Part shown: one piece after another, positions 1-5,740 of the stretch
How positions within the stretch are numbered: position 1 is the stretch's first letter
Layout: every line of letters starts with the position of its first letter
Assembly (NCBI GenBank): GCA_007133115.1
Contig: SLNI01000036.1
Location: 1-8,898 of the forward strand
Source: Thioalkalivibrio sp.
GTDB lineage: Bacteria > Pseudomonadota > Gammaproteobacteria > Ectothiorhodospirales > Ectothiorhodospiraceae
Direction of reading: 5' to 3'
DNA: 8,898 nucleotides
The notes under the pieces: generated by a model
Seen by the model: only the letters and a program-made list of their open reading frames with translations
What the model was told of the DNA's origin: nothing
Databases searched by the model: none
Translations under genes and position numbers: made by a program

Positions 1-218
1 ACACTTCGCAGCGGGCGGTCGGATACCGACAGGGCTGGGATTGGCTTGAAGGGCGTATCGACCAGGCGACCTTTCGAGAACGGGCGATTCATGCCACCCG
101 ACAGCTCGCCAAGCGTCAGTTGACCTGGCTGAGAGGGATGCCGGGGGCGGAGCGGCTGGTCGCCGAGACGGCCTCTGCAGGGCAGGTGCTCGAGCGACTG
201 GCTGGGAGGCACCCATGA
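1..218 (+). CDS. miaA: tRNA dimethylallyltransferase MiaA, C-terminal part (5' end outside the window)
   Basis: MiaA transfers a dimethylallyl group to the N6 of A37 in tRNAs that read UNN codons, the first step toward ms2i6A. Only the last 71 codons are visible, in the frame that begins at base 3 and ends at TGA 216-218. The stretch [13 protein letters not shown], followed by [14 protein letters not shown], is the characteristic C-terminal block of the family (typically about 310 residues). The N-terminal P-loop and the catalytic residues lie upstream of the window. miaA directly before hfq is the standard Gammaproteobacterial order, which supports the call. No terminator is visible between this stop and hfq, so some hfq transcription may read through from miaA. 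The call rests on recognised family sequence plus synteny. Confidence 0.93.
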   Translation, partial: TSQRAVGYRQGWDWLEGRIDQATFRERAIHATRQLAKRQLTWLRGMPGAERLVAETASAGQVLERLAGRHP

Positions 219-258
219 CTTCCGCGAGGCGTTGGCGGAACCGCCACGGGGTTGTGCT

Positions 259-278
259 AATCTCGACTTGTCGAGATT
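259..278. promoter_or_regulatory. Near-perfect palindrome upstream of hfq, possible operator
   Basis: AATCTCGAC (259-267) and GTCGAGATT (270-278) are exact inverted repeats with 9-bp arms and a 2-base spacer, in the 116-bp gap between miaA and hfq. The very short spacer and the lack of a following T-run make an intrinsic terminator unlikely. The site lies just upstream of a -10-like CATAAT at 296-301, where a regulator could bind. The palindrome is seen directly; its role as an operator is inference and no regulator is identified. Confidence 0.45.
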
Positions 279-301
279 TGTCAAACAGTTTCCACCATAA
301 T
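278..301 (+). promoter_or_regulatory. Candidate hfq promoter region
   Basis: A TTGTCA (278-283, one mismatch to the sigma-70 -35 box) and a CATAAT (296-301, one mismatch to the -10 box) lie upstream of hfq. Their spacing is only 12 bp, which is too short for them to act as one promoter, so at most one belongs to a real start site. TAACCA at 301-306 would give the proper 17-bp spacing from TTGTCA but is a poor -10. E. coli hfq is known to have several promoters, including sigma-32-dependent ones; no clear sigma-32 pair is visible here. Confidence 0.3.
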
Positions 302-334
302 AACCAGATCGGCTGAGATAAAGGATCCCGGATC

Positions 335-592
335 ATGGCAAAAGGGCAGATGCTTCAAGAACCCTTCCTCAACGCGTTGCGTCGCGACCGTGTCCCGGTT
401 TCCGTCTATCTGGTCAACGGGATCAAGTTGCAGGGGCAGATCGAGTCATTCGACCAGTTCGTGGTGCTCTTGAAGAGTGCGGTGTCGCAGATGGTCTATA
501 AACACGCGATCTCGACGATCGTTCCCTCGCGTCAGGTACGGATGAATCTCGAGATCGAGGGCGAAGAGCCCGAAGACGCCGCGAATTCCTGA
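335..592 (+). CDS. hfq: RNA chaperone Hfq
   Basis: Hfq is a hexameric Sm-like protein that pairs small RNAs with mRNAs and so controls translation and mRNA decay. The 85 residues begin [15 protein letters not shown], close to E. coli Hfq through about residue 66. Visible binding residues are Q8, Y55, K56 and H57 on the proximal face (the YKH of the Sm2 motif), Y25, G29, I30 and K31 on the distal face, and R16, R17 and R19 on the rim. The rim reads RRDR where E. coli has RRER. The C-terminal tail is short and acidic ([11 protein letters not shown]) compared with the longer tail of the 102-residue E. coli protein; such short tails are common outside the enterics. AAAGGA at 320-325, 9 bases before ATG, is a good ribosome binding site. 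hflX starts 23 bases after the stop, so the two are probably cotranscribed. Confidence 0.98.
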   Translation: MAKGQMLQEPFLNALRRDRVPVSVYLVNGIKLQGQIESFDQFVVLLKSAVSQMVYKHAISTIVPSRQVRMNLEIEGEEPEDAANS

Positions 593-615
593 GTTCATGA
601 CCAGGCTGCACCCGA

Positions 616-1983
616 TTGTTTGAACGTCCCGAAACGGGGGATCGCGCGCTGCTTGTGGCGCTCGCCATCGGCGAGCCGATCGGCATCGATGCGCAAATCG
701 CGGAGTTCGGGGATCTCGCACGCTCCGCGGGCGCCGAGGTCGTCGGTCTCGTTTCCGGCAATCGGCACAGACCGGATGCCCGCTTCTTCGTAGGGTCCGG
801 CAAGGCCGACGAAATTGCCGAAGCGGTTCAGACCACGGCCGCCGACGTGGTGATCCTCAATCACCCGCTTTCGCCCAGTCAGGAGCGTAACCTCGAGCGG
901 CATTTGCGTTGTCGGGTGCTGGATCGTTCCGGCCTGATCCTCGATATCTTTGCGCAGCGTGCGCGCTCCCATGAGGGCAAACTGCAAGTGGAGCTGGCGC
1001 AGCTCAGGCACATGGCCACTCGCCTGGTCCGCGGCTGGACGCACCTGGAGCGCCAGAAGGGCGGCATCGGCCTGCGCGGGCCCGGCGAGACCCAGCTCGA
1101 AACCGACCGGCGGTTGCTCGCGGCGCGAATCAAGCACATCGAGCGTCGTCTGGAAAAGGTTCAGCGGTCCCGGGAGCAGGGGCGGCAGTCAAGGCGACGG
1201 AACGAGATCCCGACCGTCGCGCTGGTGGGGTATACCAACGCAGGCAAATCGACGCTGTTCAACCGGTTGACGCAGTCGCGGGTCTATACCGCCGACCAGC
1301 TCTTCGCGACCCTGGACCCGACGATGCGTCGTCTCGATCTGGCGCCGCACCAGTCCCTGATCCTCGCCGATACCGTTGGCTTCGTACGCGACCTGCCCCA
1401 TGAGTTGATCGCCGCGTTCAAGGCCACGTTGACCGAAACCCGCGAAGCGGCATTGCTGCTCCACGTGATCGATGCTTCGGACCCTGAACGCGAGGCGCAT
1501 GTCGGACAGGTGGAAGCGGTACTCGACGAGATCGGCGCCGGAACGGTTCCCGTCTGGCGGATCTACAACAAGGTCGACCGCCTGCCCGGGGGGCGTGAAG
1601 GCGAACCGGCGTCACGTTTTCTGGCCGGTGGTGACGCCCTGTGGCTGTCCGCGGAGACGGGTGAGGGAGTGGAGGCACTGGAACGGCGCCTCGCCGAGCG
1701 GTTCACCGAGGCGCTCTTCCGCGGTTGGGTGGCCATCCCGGCTTCGGAGGGTCGCCTGCGCAGCCGGCTCTACGCGGAGCGCGCCGTCGAAGCCGAGCAG
1801 AGTGGCGACGATGGGTCCATCCTCCTGCGTCTCAATCTTCCGGATCGGCTGTTCCGTACCCTGCTACGGGAGACGGGACGGGTGGGCGCCGATCCGGAAA
1901 CATGGCGCGTCGCCCCGGAGTCCGGCGAGGAATCCGGGCGGCCGGAGGGCTCGCCGGCTTCTGTGGATGCCGGGGGGCACTGA
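616..1983 (+). CDS. hflX: Ribosome-associated GTPase HflX
   Basis: HflX is a GTPase that binds 50S subunits and splits stalled or heat-damaged 70S ribosomes. The 455-residue protein has an N-terminal HflX domain (about 1-195) with the hallmark GGIGLRGPGETQLETDRR (149-166). The G domain shows G1 GYTNAGKS (205-212), a G2 region with T232 in FATLDPT, G3 DTVG (252-255), G4 NKVD (318-321) and G5 SAE (345-347). A C-terminal domain follows. The start is TTG: the frame has a TGA stop at 598-600, no ATG or GTG precedes TTG 616, and MFERPETGD aligns with the E. coli start MFDRYDAGE. The ribosome site is weak (AGG at 603-605). The tail after about residue 430 is rich in G, E, S and P, longer than in E. 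coli (426 residues), and has no recognisable motif. The next gene is tRNA-Leu, not the usual hflK. Confidence 0.97.
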   Translation: MFERPETGDRALLVALAIGEPIGIDAQIAEFGDLARSAGAEVVGLVSGNRHRPDARFFVGSGKADEIAEAVQTTAADVVILNHPLSPSQERNLERHLRCRVLDRSGLILDIFAQRARSHEGKLQVELAQLRHMATRLVRGWTHLERQKGGIGLRGPGETQLETDRRLLAARIKHIERRLEKVQRSREQGRQSRRRNEIPTVALVGYTNAGKSTLFNRLTQSRVYTADQLFATLDPTMRRLDLAPHQSLILADTVGFVRDLPHELIAAFKATLTETREAALLLHVIDASDPEREAHVGQVEAVLDEIGAGTVPVWRIYNKVDRLPGGREGEPASRFLAGGDALWLSAETGEGVEALERRLAERFTEALFRGWVAIPASEGRLRSRLYAERAVEAEQSGDDGSILLRLNLPDRLFRTLLRETGRVGADPETWRVAPESGEESGRPEGSPASVDAGGH

Positions 1984-2013
1984 TGGCCCTGGGCAGGTGG
2001 GGTGGACGTCGAA

Positions 2014-2042
2014 GTGACGAGTTCCGGCCAAGCCGGTAGACT
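2014..2042 (+). promoter_or_regulatory. Candidate sigma-70 promoter for tRNA-Leu
   Basis: GTGACG (2014-2019) and TAGACT (2037-2042) each match four of six sigma-70 consensus bases and are separated by an ideal 17 bp. Transcription would start near 2049, about 20 bases before the mature tRNA. A small inverted repeat, CCGGC(CAA)GCCGG at 2024-2036, fills most of the spacer. No T-run follows it, so it is not a convincing hflX terminator, and read-through from hflX is possible. Confidence 0.4.
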
Positions 2043-2068
2043 AAGGGGTTGTACTTCGGGGTGTTTGA

Positions 2069-2153
2069 GCGAAAGTGGCGGAACTGGCAGACGCGCTGGA
2101 TTTAGGTTCCAGTGGGGTAACCCGTGAGAGTTCGAGTCTCTCCTTTCGCACCA
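2069..2153 (+). tRNA. leuW: tRNA-Leu, anticodon UAG (reads CUN codons)
   Basis: This 85-base class II tRNA has a 7-bp acceptor stem, GCGAAAG (2069-2075) with CTTTCGC (2143-2149), discriminator A2150 and an encoded CCA at 2151-2153. The anticodon stem CTGGA/TCCAG (2096-2100, 2108-2112) encloses the loop TTTAGGT, giving anticodon TAG at 2103-2105. A long variable arm and the T-loop TTCGAGT follow, as expected for leucine. The symbol leuW follows the E. coli name for the UAG isoacceptor. A tRNA-Leu ahead of tig is, from memory, also seen in other Gammaproteobacteria. Confidence 0.97.
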
Positions 2154-2154
2154 T

Positions 2155-2180
2155 GCCGAACATTCCCGCCGTCCCCATTT
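2155..2180 (+). promoter_or_regulatory. Possible sigma-32 (heat-shock) promoter for tig-clpP-clpX
   Basis: CCCCATTT at 2173-2180 is an exact match to the sigma-32 -10 consensus CCCCATNT. The -35 position, 12 bases upstream, reads GCCGAA (2155-2160), which keeps only the GAA of CTTGAA. The element starts two bases after the tRNA-Leu CCA end and lies 54 bp before the tig start codon. Because the -35 half is poor, the call is tentative. Confidence 0.35.
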
Positions 2181-2181
2181 C

Positions 2182-2198
2182 CGTGCCGGTGCGGCACG
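2182..2198 (+). other. Stem-loop in the tig leader
   Basis: CGTGCCG (2182-2188) and CGGCACG (2192-2198) form a perfect 7-bp stem with a 3-base loop. No run of T follows (the next bases are ATTCACCGATTT), so it is at best a poor intrinsic terminator for tRNA-Leu. If the promoter proposed just upstream is real, the hairpin would sit near the 5' end of the tig mRNA and could stabilise it. Both roles are inference. Confidence 0.4.
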
Positions 2199-2234
2199 AT
2201 TCACCGATTTCCTGATTTTACGTGAGGCCATCTG

Positions 2235-3551
2235 ATGCAAGTGTCTGTTGAATCCACCGGCAGCCTGGACCGGAAAATGACGGTCCAATTTCCCCCGGAC
2301 CGGATCGATTCCGAGGTTGAGAAGAGGCTGCGGGCTTTGACCAAGCGCGTTCGGATCGATGGTTTTCGACCCGGCAAGGTGCCGTTGAAGATCGTGCAGC
2401 AGCGCTACGGGTCCGGGGTGTATCAGGAAGTGCTGAGCGAGGTGCTCCAGCAGAGCTACCGCGAGGCGATCGACGAACAGGGACTCGCGCCTGCGGGTGG
2501 CCCGAGTATCGAGCCGAAGGTCATCGAGCCCGGTCAGCCGATCGAATACGTCGCGTCGTTCCAGGTGTTTCCGGAGGTGATACTGGCCGATCTGTCGGAT
2601 GTCGACATCGAACGCCCGGTCGCAAGCATCGAGGCGGCCGATATCGACCGTGTGATCGACTCCCTGCGCAAGCAGCAACGGACGTGGCAGCCCGTCGAGC
2701 GGCCGGCCGCGGAGGGCGACCGTGTCACGCTGGACTTCACCGGAACGCTCAATGGTGTGGATTTCGAAGGTGGCAAGGCCGAAGGCTTCTCCGTGGAGGT
2801 TGGCGCCGGGCGACTGCTGCCGGATTTCGAATCGCAGCTCGTGGGTGTTGAAACAGGTGCCGAAAAGACCATTGAAGTGCCCTTCCCGGAGGATTATCCA
2901 GCCGAGCATCTGAAGGGCCAGACGGCACAGTTTGCACTGAAAATCCGCAAGGTCGAGGAGCCGCGCCTACCCGAAGTGGACGCCGAATTCGCGCGTGCAT
3001 TCGGTATCAAGGATGGCGATGTGGACAAGCTGCGTACCGAGGTCAAGGCCAACATGGGCCGGGAGCTCGGGCAGAACATCAAGGGGCGCATCAAGAAACA
3101 GGTGATGGACGCCCTGGTGAGCAAGCACGAGTTCGAGTTGCCCAAGGCGCTGGTCCGGGGTGAAATCGAGCGTCTGCGCTCCGAGGCCGAGACGCGCTTT
3201 GGCGGAGCCGAGAAAACCCAGCCCCTCCCCGATGCGCTGTTCGAGGAAGAAGCCCGGCGTCGCGTGCGCCTGGGGTTGATCGTCCGGACGATCGTCGAGG
3301 CGGAGAAGATCGAGGTCGATCCCCAGCGCGTGGAGAGTGAATTGGACAGCCTCGCGGGAACCTACGAGGATGGCGGCGAAGTCAAGCGCTACTATCGTTC
3401 GCATCCGCAGGCCATGGCCAGCCTCGAATCACTCGTGATCGAGGATCAGGTGGTCGACTGGGTGCTGACCAAGGCCCGGGTCACCGACGTGACGGGCAGC
3501 TTCGACAGTCTGATGAATTCTGCCAAACCCAACATGGAGACTCCCGAATGA
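2235..3551 (+). CDS. tig: Trigger factor, ribosome-associated chaperone and prolyl isomerase
   Basis: Trigger factor docks at the ribosome exit tunnel and shields and folds nascent chains. The 438 residues are close to the E. coli length (432). The N-terminal ribosome-binding domain (about 1-115) carries the signature GFRPGKVP (43-50), the loop that contacts ribosomal protein L23. The FKBP-type peptidyl-prolyl isomerase domain spans about 150-245, with [14 protein letters not shown] (161-174) and FEGGKAEGF (177-185). The rest is the largely helical C-terminal chaperone domain. TGAGG (2223-2227), 7 bases before ATG, is a good ribosome site and supports this start. The final codons overlap the start of clpP by 4 bp (ATGA), which suggests translational coupling. 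No truncation or odd composition is seen. Confidence 0.98.
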   Translation: MQVSVESTGSLDRKMTVQFPPDRIDSEVEKRLRALTKRVRIDGFRPGKVPLKIVQQRYGSGVYQEVLSEVLQQSYREAIDEQGLAPAGGPSIEPKVIEPGQPIEYVASFQVFPEVILADLSDVDIERPVASIEAADIDRVIDSLRKQQRTWQPVERPAAEGDRVTLDFTGTLNGVDFEGGKAEGFSVEVGAGRLLPDFESQLVGVETGAEKTIEVPFPEDYPAEHLKGQTAQFALKIRKVEEPRLPEVDAEFARAFGIKDGDVDKLRTEVKANMGRELGQNIKGRIKKQVMDALVSKHEFELPKALVRGEIERLRSEAETRFGGAEKTQPLPDALFEEEARRRVRLGLIVRTIVEAEKIEVDPQRVESELDSLAGTYEDGGEVKRYYRSHPQAMASLESLVIEDQVVDWVLTKARVTDVTGSFDSLMNSAKPNMETPE

Positions 3552-4189
3552 CGCAACCGCTGGCGGACCAGGGGGCGCAGCATGCCCGGGCACTGAATCT
3601 CGTGCCGATGGTCGTGGAGCAGACGGCTCGGGGCGAGCGGGCCTACGACATCTACTCCCGACTTCTCAAGGACCGCGTGGTGTTTTGCGTCGGACCGGTC
3701 GAGGACTACATGGCCAACGTCATCGTGGCCCAGTTGCTGTTCCTGGAATCGGAGAACCCGGACAAGGACATCAGTCTCTATATCAACTCCCCCGGCGGGG
3801 CAGTGACCGCCGGCATGGCGATCTACGACACCATGCAGTTCATCCAGCCGCAGGTCAGCACGCTTTGCGTGGGCCAGGCTGCGAGCATGGGCGCCCTGCT
3901 GCTGGCAGGCGGGGCACCGGAAAAGCGCTACTGCCTGCAGCACTCGCGGGTGATGATCCATCAGCCGTTGGGGGGGTACCAGGGCCAGGCCACCGATATC
4001 GACATCCACGCGCGCGAAATCCTGAAAATCCGTGAAGAGCTCAATCAGATCCTCGCGGCGCATTCCGGGCAGGACGTCGAAAAGATCCGCAACGATACGG
4101 AGCGCGATCGATTCATGACCGCCCATGAGGCGAAGGAGTACGGGCTGGTCGACCACGTCCTCCACAAGCGCGAGGTCAAGGCCAAGTAA
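3548..4189 (+). CDS. clpP: ATP-dependent Clp protease proteolytic subunit ClpP
   Basis: ClpP is the serine peptidase that forms two stacked heptameric rings and degrades proteins fed to it by ClpX or ClpA. The 213 residues contain the complete catalytic triad: S113 in [12 protein letters not shown]138 in MIHQP and D187 in NDTERDRF, a uniform +2 offset from the E. coli precursor (111, 136, 185). By alignment with E. coli, where the mature enzyme begins ALVPM, the first 16 residues are probably a self-cleaved propeptide and the mature chain would begin at N17 (NLVPMVVEQ). The ATG lies inside the tig stop (ATGA at 3548-3551), so translation is probably coupled to tig. clpX follows after 99 bp. 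Confidence 0.98.
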   Translation: MTQPLADQGAQHARALNLVPMVVEQTARGERAYDIYSRLLKDRVVFCVGPVEDYMANVIVAQLLFLESENPDKDISLYINSPGGAVTAGMAIYDTMQFIQPQVSTLCVGQAASMGALLLAGGAPEKRYCLQHSRVMIHQPLGGYQGQATDIDIHAREILKIREELNQILAAHSGQDVEKIRNDTERDRFMTAHEAKEYGLVDHVLHKREVKAK

Positions 4190-4200
4190 CGCGGAGCTGC

Positions 4201-4220
4201 AACCGGACGGAGAGCCGGTT
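4201..4220 (+). other. Stem-loop between clpP and clpX
   Basis: AACCGG (4201-4206) and CCGGTT (4215-4220) form a 6-bp stem around an 8-base loop, 11 bases after the clpP stop. There is no following T-run, so it is not a standard terminator. It could act as a weak attenuator or a processing or stabilising element that sets the ClpP to ClpX ratio. That role is inference. Confidence 0.35.
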
Positions 4221-4222
4221 CG

Positions 4223-4251
4223 CTTGCAACGGGGTTCCAAACGGGGCATTT
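4223..4251 (+). promoter_or_regulatory. Weak sigma-32-like element upstream of clpX
   Basis: CTTGCAA (4223-4229) resembles the sigma-32 -35 box CTTGAAA. Fourteen bases later GGGCATTT (4244-4251) keeps only the CAT-T part of CCCCATNT and lacks its first three C residues. The pair may be chance; it is listed because the 99-bp gap is long enough to hold an internal clpX promoter. Confidence 0.18.
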
Positions 4252-4288
4252 TGGATCTGAAACTACTTTCGCGGATCGAGGCATACCG

Positions 4289-5566
4289 ATGAGCGACGAA
4301 AAATCCCCGCGCAACGACGGCAAGCTGCTGTATTGCTCATTCTGTGGGAAGAGCCAGCACGAGGTCCGGAAACTCATCGCCGGCCCCTCCGTTTTCATTT
4401 GCGACGAGTGCGTCGAGCTTTGCAATGACATTATCCGCGAGGAGATGCAGGAAGCAGGCCAGGCCGAACGCGACTCCCTGCCCAAGCCGCGCGAGATCCG
4501 TGGCATCCTCGATGAATACGTGATCGGCCAGGATTCCGCGAAAAAGATCCTGTCCGTGGCGGTGTACAACCACTACAAGCGTCTCGAGGCGAAATCCGGC
4601 AAGGACGAGGTCGAACTCTCCAAGTCGAACATCCTGCTGATCGGGCCGACCGGCTCGGGCAAGACCCTGCTGGCCGAGACCCTTGCGCGTGTGCTGAACG
4701 TTCCCTTCACCATCGCCGACGCCACCACGCTCACCGAGGCGGGCTATGTGGGCGAAGACGTCGAGAACATCATTCAGAAGCTCTTGCAGAAGTGTGATTA
4801 CGATGTCGAGAAGGCGGAGACCGGGATCGTGTATATCGACGAGATCGACAAGATTTCGCGGAAATCCGACAACCCTTCCATTACCCGTGACGTTTCCGGC
4901 GAAGGCGTCCAGCAGGCTTTGCTGAAGCTGATCGAGGGGACCACCGCCTCGGTGCCGCCGCAAGGCGGCCGCAAGCATCCCCAGCAGGAATTCCTGCAGG
5001 TCGATACCCGAAATATCCTGTTCGTCTGTGGTGGAGCCTTTTCCGGGCTGGAAAAGGTGATCCAGCAGCGATCAGAAAAGGGTGGGATCGGGTTCTCCGC
5101 GGAGGTGCGCTCCCCCGAGAAGGATCGCTCCGGCAGCGAATGGTTGCGGCGACTGGAAGCGGAGGATCTCGTGCGGTACGGGCTGATTCCTGAATTCGTG
5201 GGCCGTCTCCCGGTACATGCCACCCTGGAGGAGCTCGACGAGCCCGCCCTGGTGACGATCCTGACCCAGCCCCGCAACGCGCTGGTCAAGCAGTATGCGC
5301 GCCTGTTCGAGATGGAAGGGGTGGAACTGGAGTTCCGCGAAGATGCCCTGACGGCCATCGCCCGAAAGGCCATGGCTCGCAAGACCGGTGCCCGCGGGCT
5401 CCGGTCCATCATGGAACAGATCCTGCTCGATACCATGTACGAGCTGCCGTCCATGGAAAACGTCAGCAAGGTGGTGATCGATGAGGCAGTGATCCGCGGA
5501 GACGCGGAACCCTACCTCATCTACGAGAACACCAACTTCACCCGGCAGGCGGCCTCGGATTCCTGA
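4289..5566 (+). CDS. clpX: ATP-dependent Clp protease ATP-binding subunit ClpX
   Basis: ClpX is a hexameric AAA+ unfoldase that recognises tagged substrates such as ssrA-tagged proteins and threads them into ClpP. The 425 residues start with a zinc-binding domain (C16, C19, C38, C41) that binds adaptors and substrates. The AAA+ module shows Walker A GPTGSGKT (119-126), pore-1 loop GYVG (152-155), Walker B VYIDEID (181-187, catalytic E185), the RKH loop (228-230), an arginine finger R306 in PEFVGRLP and sensor-2 R369 in TGARGLRS. I267-G268-F269 is the IGF loop that docks on ClpP, so partnership with the neighbouring ClpP is expected. GAGG at 4278-4281, 7 bases before ATG, fixes the start. A strong terminator follows 5 bases after the stop, ending the tig-clpP-clpX unit. 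Confidence 0.98.
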   Translation: MSDEKSPRNDGKLLYCSFCGKSQHEVRKLIAGPSVFICDECVELCNDIIREEMQEAGQAERDSLPKPREIRGILDEYVIGQDSAKKILSVAVYNHYKRLEAKSGKDEVELSKSNILLIGPTGSGKTLLAETLARVLNVPFTIADATTLTEAGYVGEDVENIIQKLLQKCDYDVEKAETGIVYIDEIDKISRKSDNPSITRDVSGEGVQQALLKLIEGTTASVPPQGGRKHPQQEFLQVDTRNILFVCGGAFSGLEKVIQQRSEKGGIGFSAEVRSPEKDRSGSEWLRRLEAEDLVRYGLIPEFVGRLPVHATLEELDEPALVTILTQPRNALVKQYARLFEMEGVELEFREDALTAIARKAMARKTGARGLRSIMEQILLDTMYELPSMENVSKVVIDEAVIRGDAEPYLIYENTNFTRQAASDS

Positions 5567-5571
5567 AGTTC

Positions 5572-5609
5572 GGTTCGGGGTACGGGTGCACCGAACCCCG
5601 AACCCTTTT
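5572..5609 (+). terminator. Intrinsic terminator after clpX
   Basis: GGTTCGGGGT (5572-5581) pairs exactly with ACCCCGAACC (5595-5604). After one A-A mismatch the stem continues with CGG (5583-5585) and CCG (5591-5593), leaving the 5-base loop GTGCA. One C and then TTTT (5606-5609) follow. The position just after the clpX stop and before the lon promoter fits the end of the tig-clpP-clpX transcript. Confidence 0.8.
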
Positions 5610-5673
5610 CGGTCCCTGCAGGTCTCACCTGAAATGGACGTGTGCCGGACATATCCCGACACGCGAGGCCAGA

Positions 5674-5701
5674 CCTTGAAAACGCTGCGTCCGCCCCAAC
5701 C
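5674..5701 (+). promoter_or_regulatory. Sigma-32 (RpoH) heat-shock promoter of lon
   Basis: CCTTGAA (5674-5680) and CCCCAACC (5694-5701) are separated by exactly 13 bases. This matches the sigma-32 pattern CTTGAA - about 13 - CCCCATNT, with all of CTTGAA and CCCCA conserved; E. coli groE has the same 13-base spacing. The pair lies between the clpX terminator and the lon start, which predicts a leader of about 30 bases. lon is a classical sigma-32 target in E. coli. No good sigma-70 pair was found in the same gap. Confidence 0.7.
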
Positions 5702-5740
5702 GTTTCCCATTCAACTACCGCTGACCCTCGAGGGTGCCCC

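Noticed and set aside
1770..2909. Long minus-strand open frame (about 379 codons) antisense to the hflX end, tRNA-Leu and tig
   Set aside because: It runs opposite well-supported genes and straight through a tRNA gene. Its protein resembles no family and includes the typical nonsense product of a reversed tRNA. High G+C makes long antisense frames common.
3446..4249. Minus-strand open frame of 267 codons antisense to clpP
   Set aside because: It is a shadow of clpP codon usage in high-G+C DNA. It has no ribosome site or recognisable domain, and clpP is beyond doubt.
5619..5631. Small inverted repeat CAGGT-CTC-ACCTG upstream of lon
   Set aside because: Arms of 5 bp with no promoter context are expected by chance in high-G+C intergenic DNA.
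5642..5740. In-frame GTG start extending Lon by 33 residues
   Set aside because: The added residues are not Lon-like and would cover the heat-shock promoter. ATG 5741 has a good ribosome site and fits the family start.
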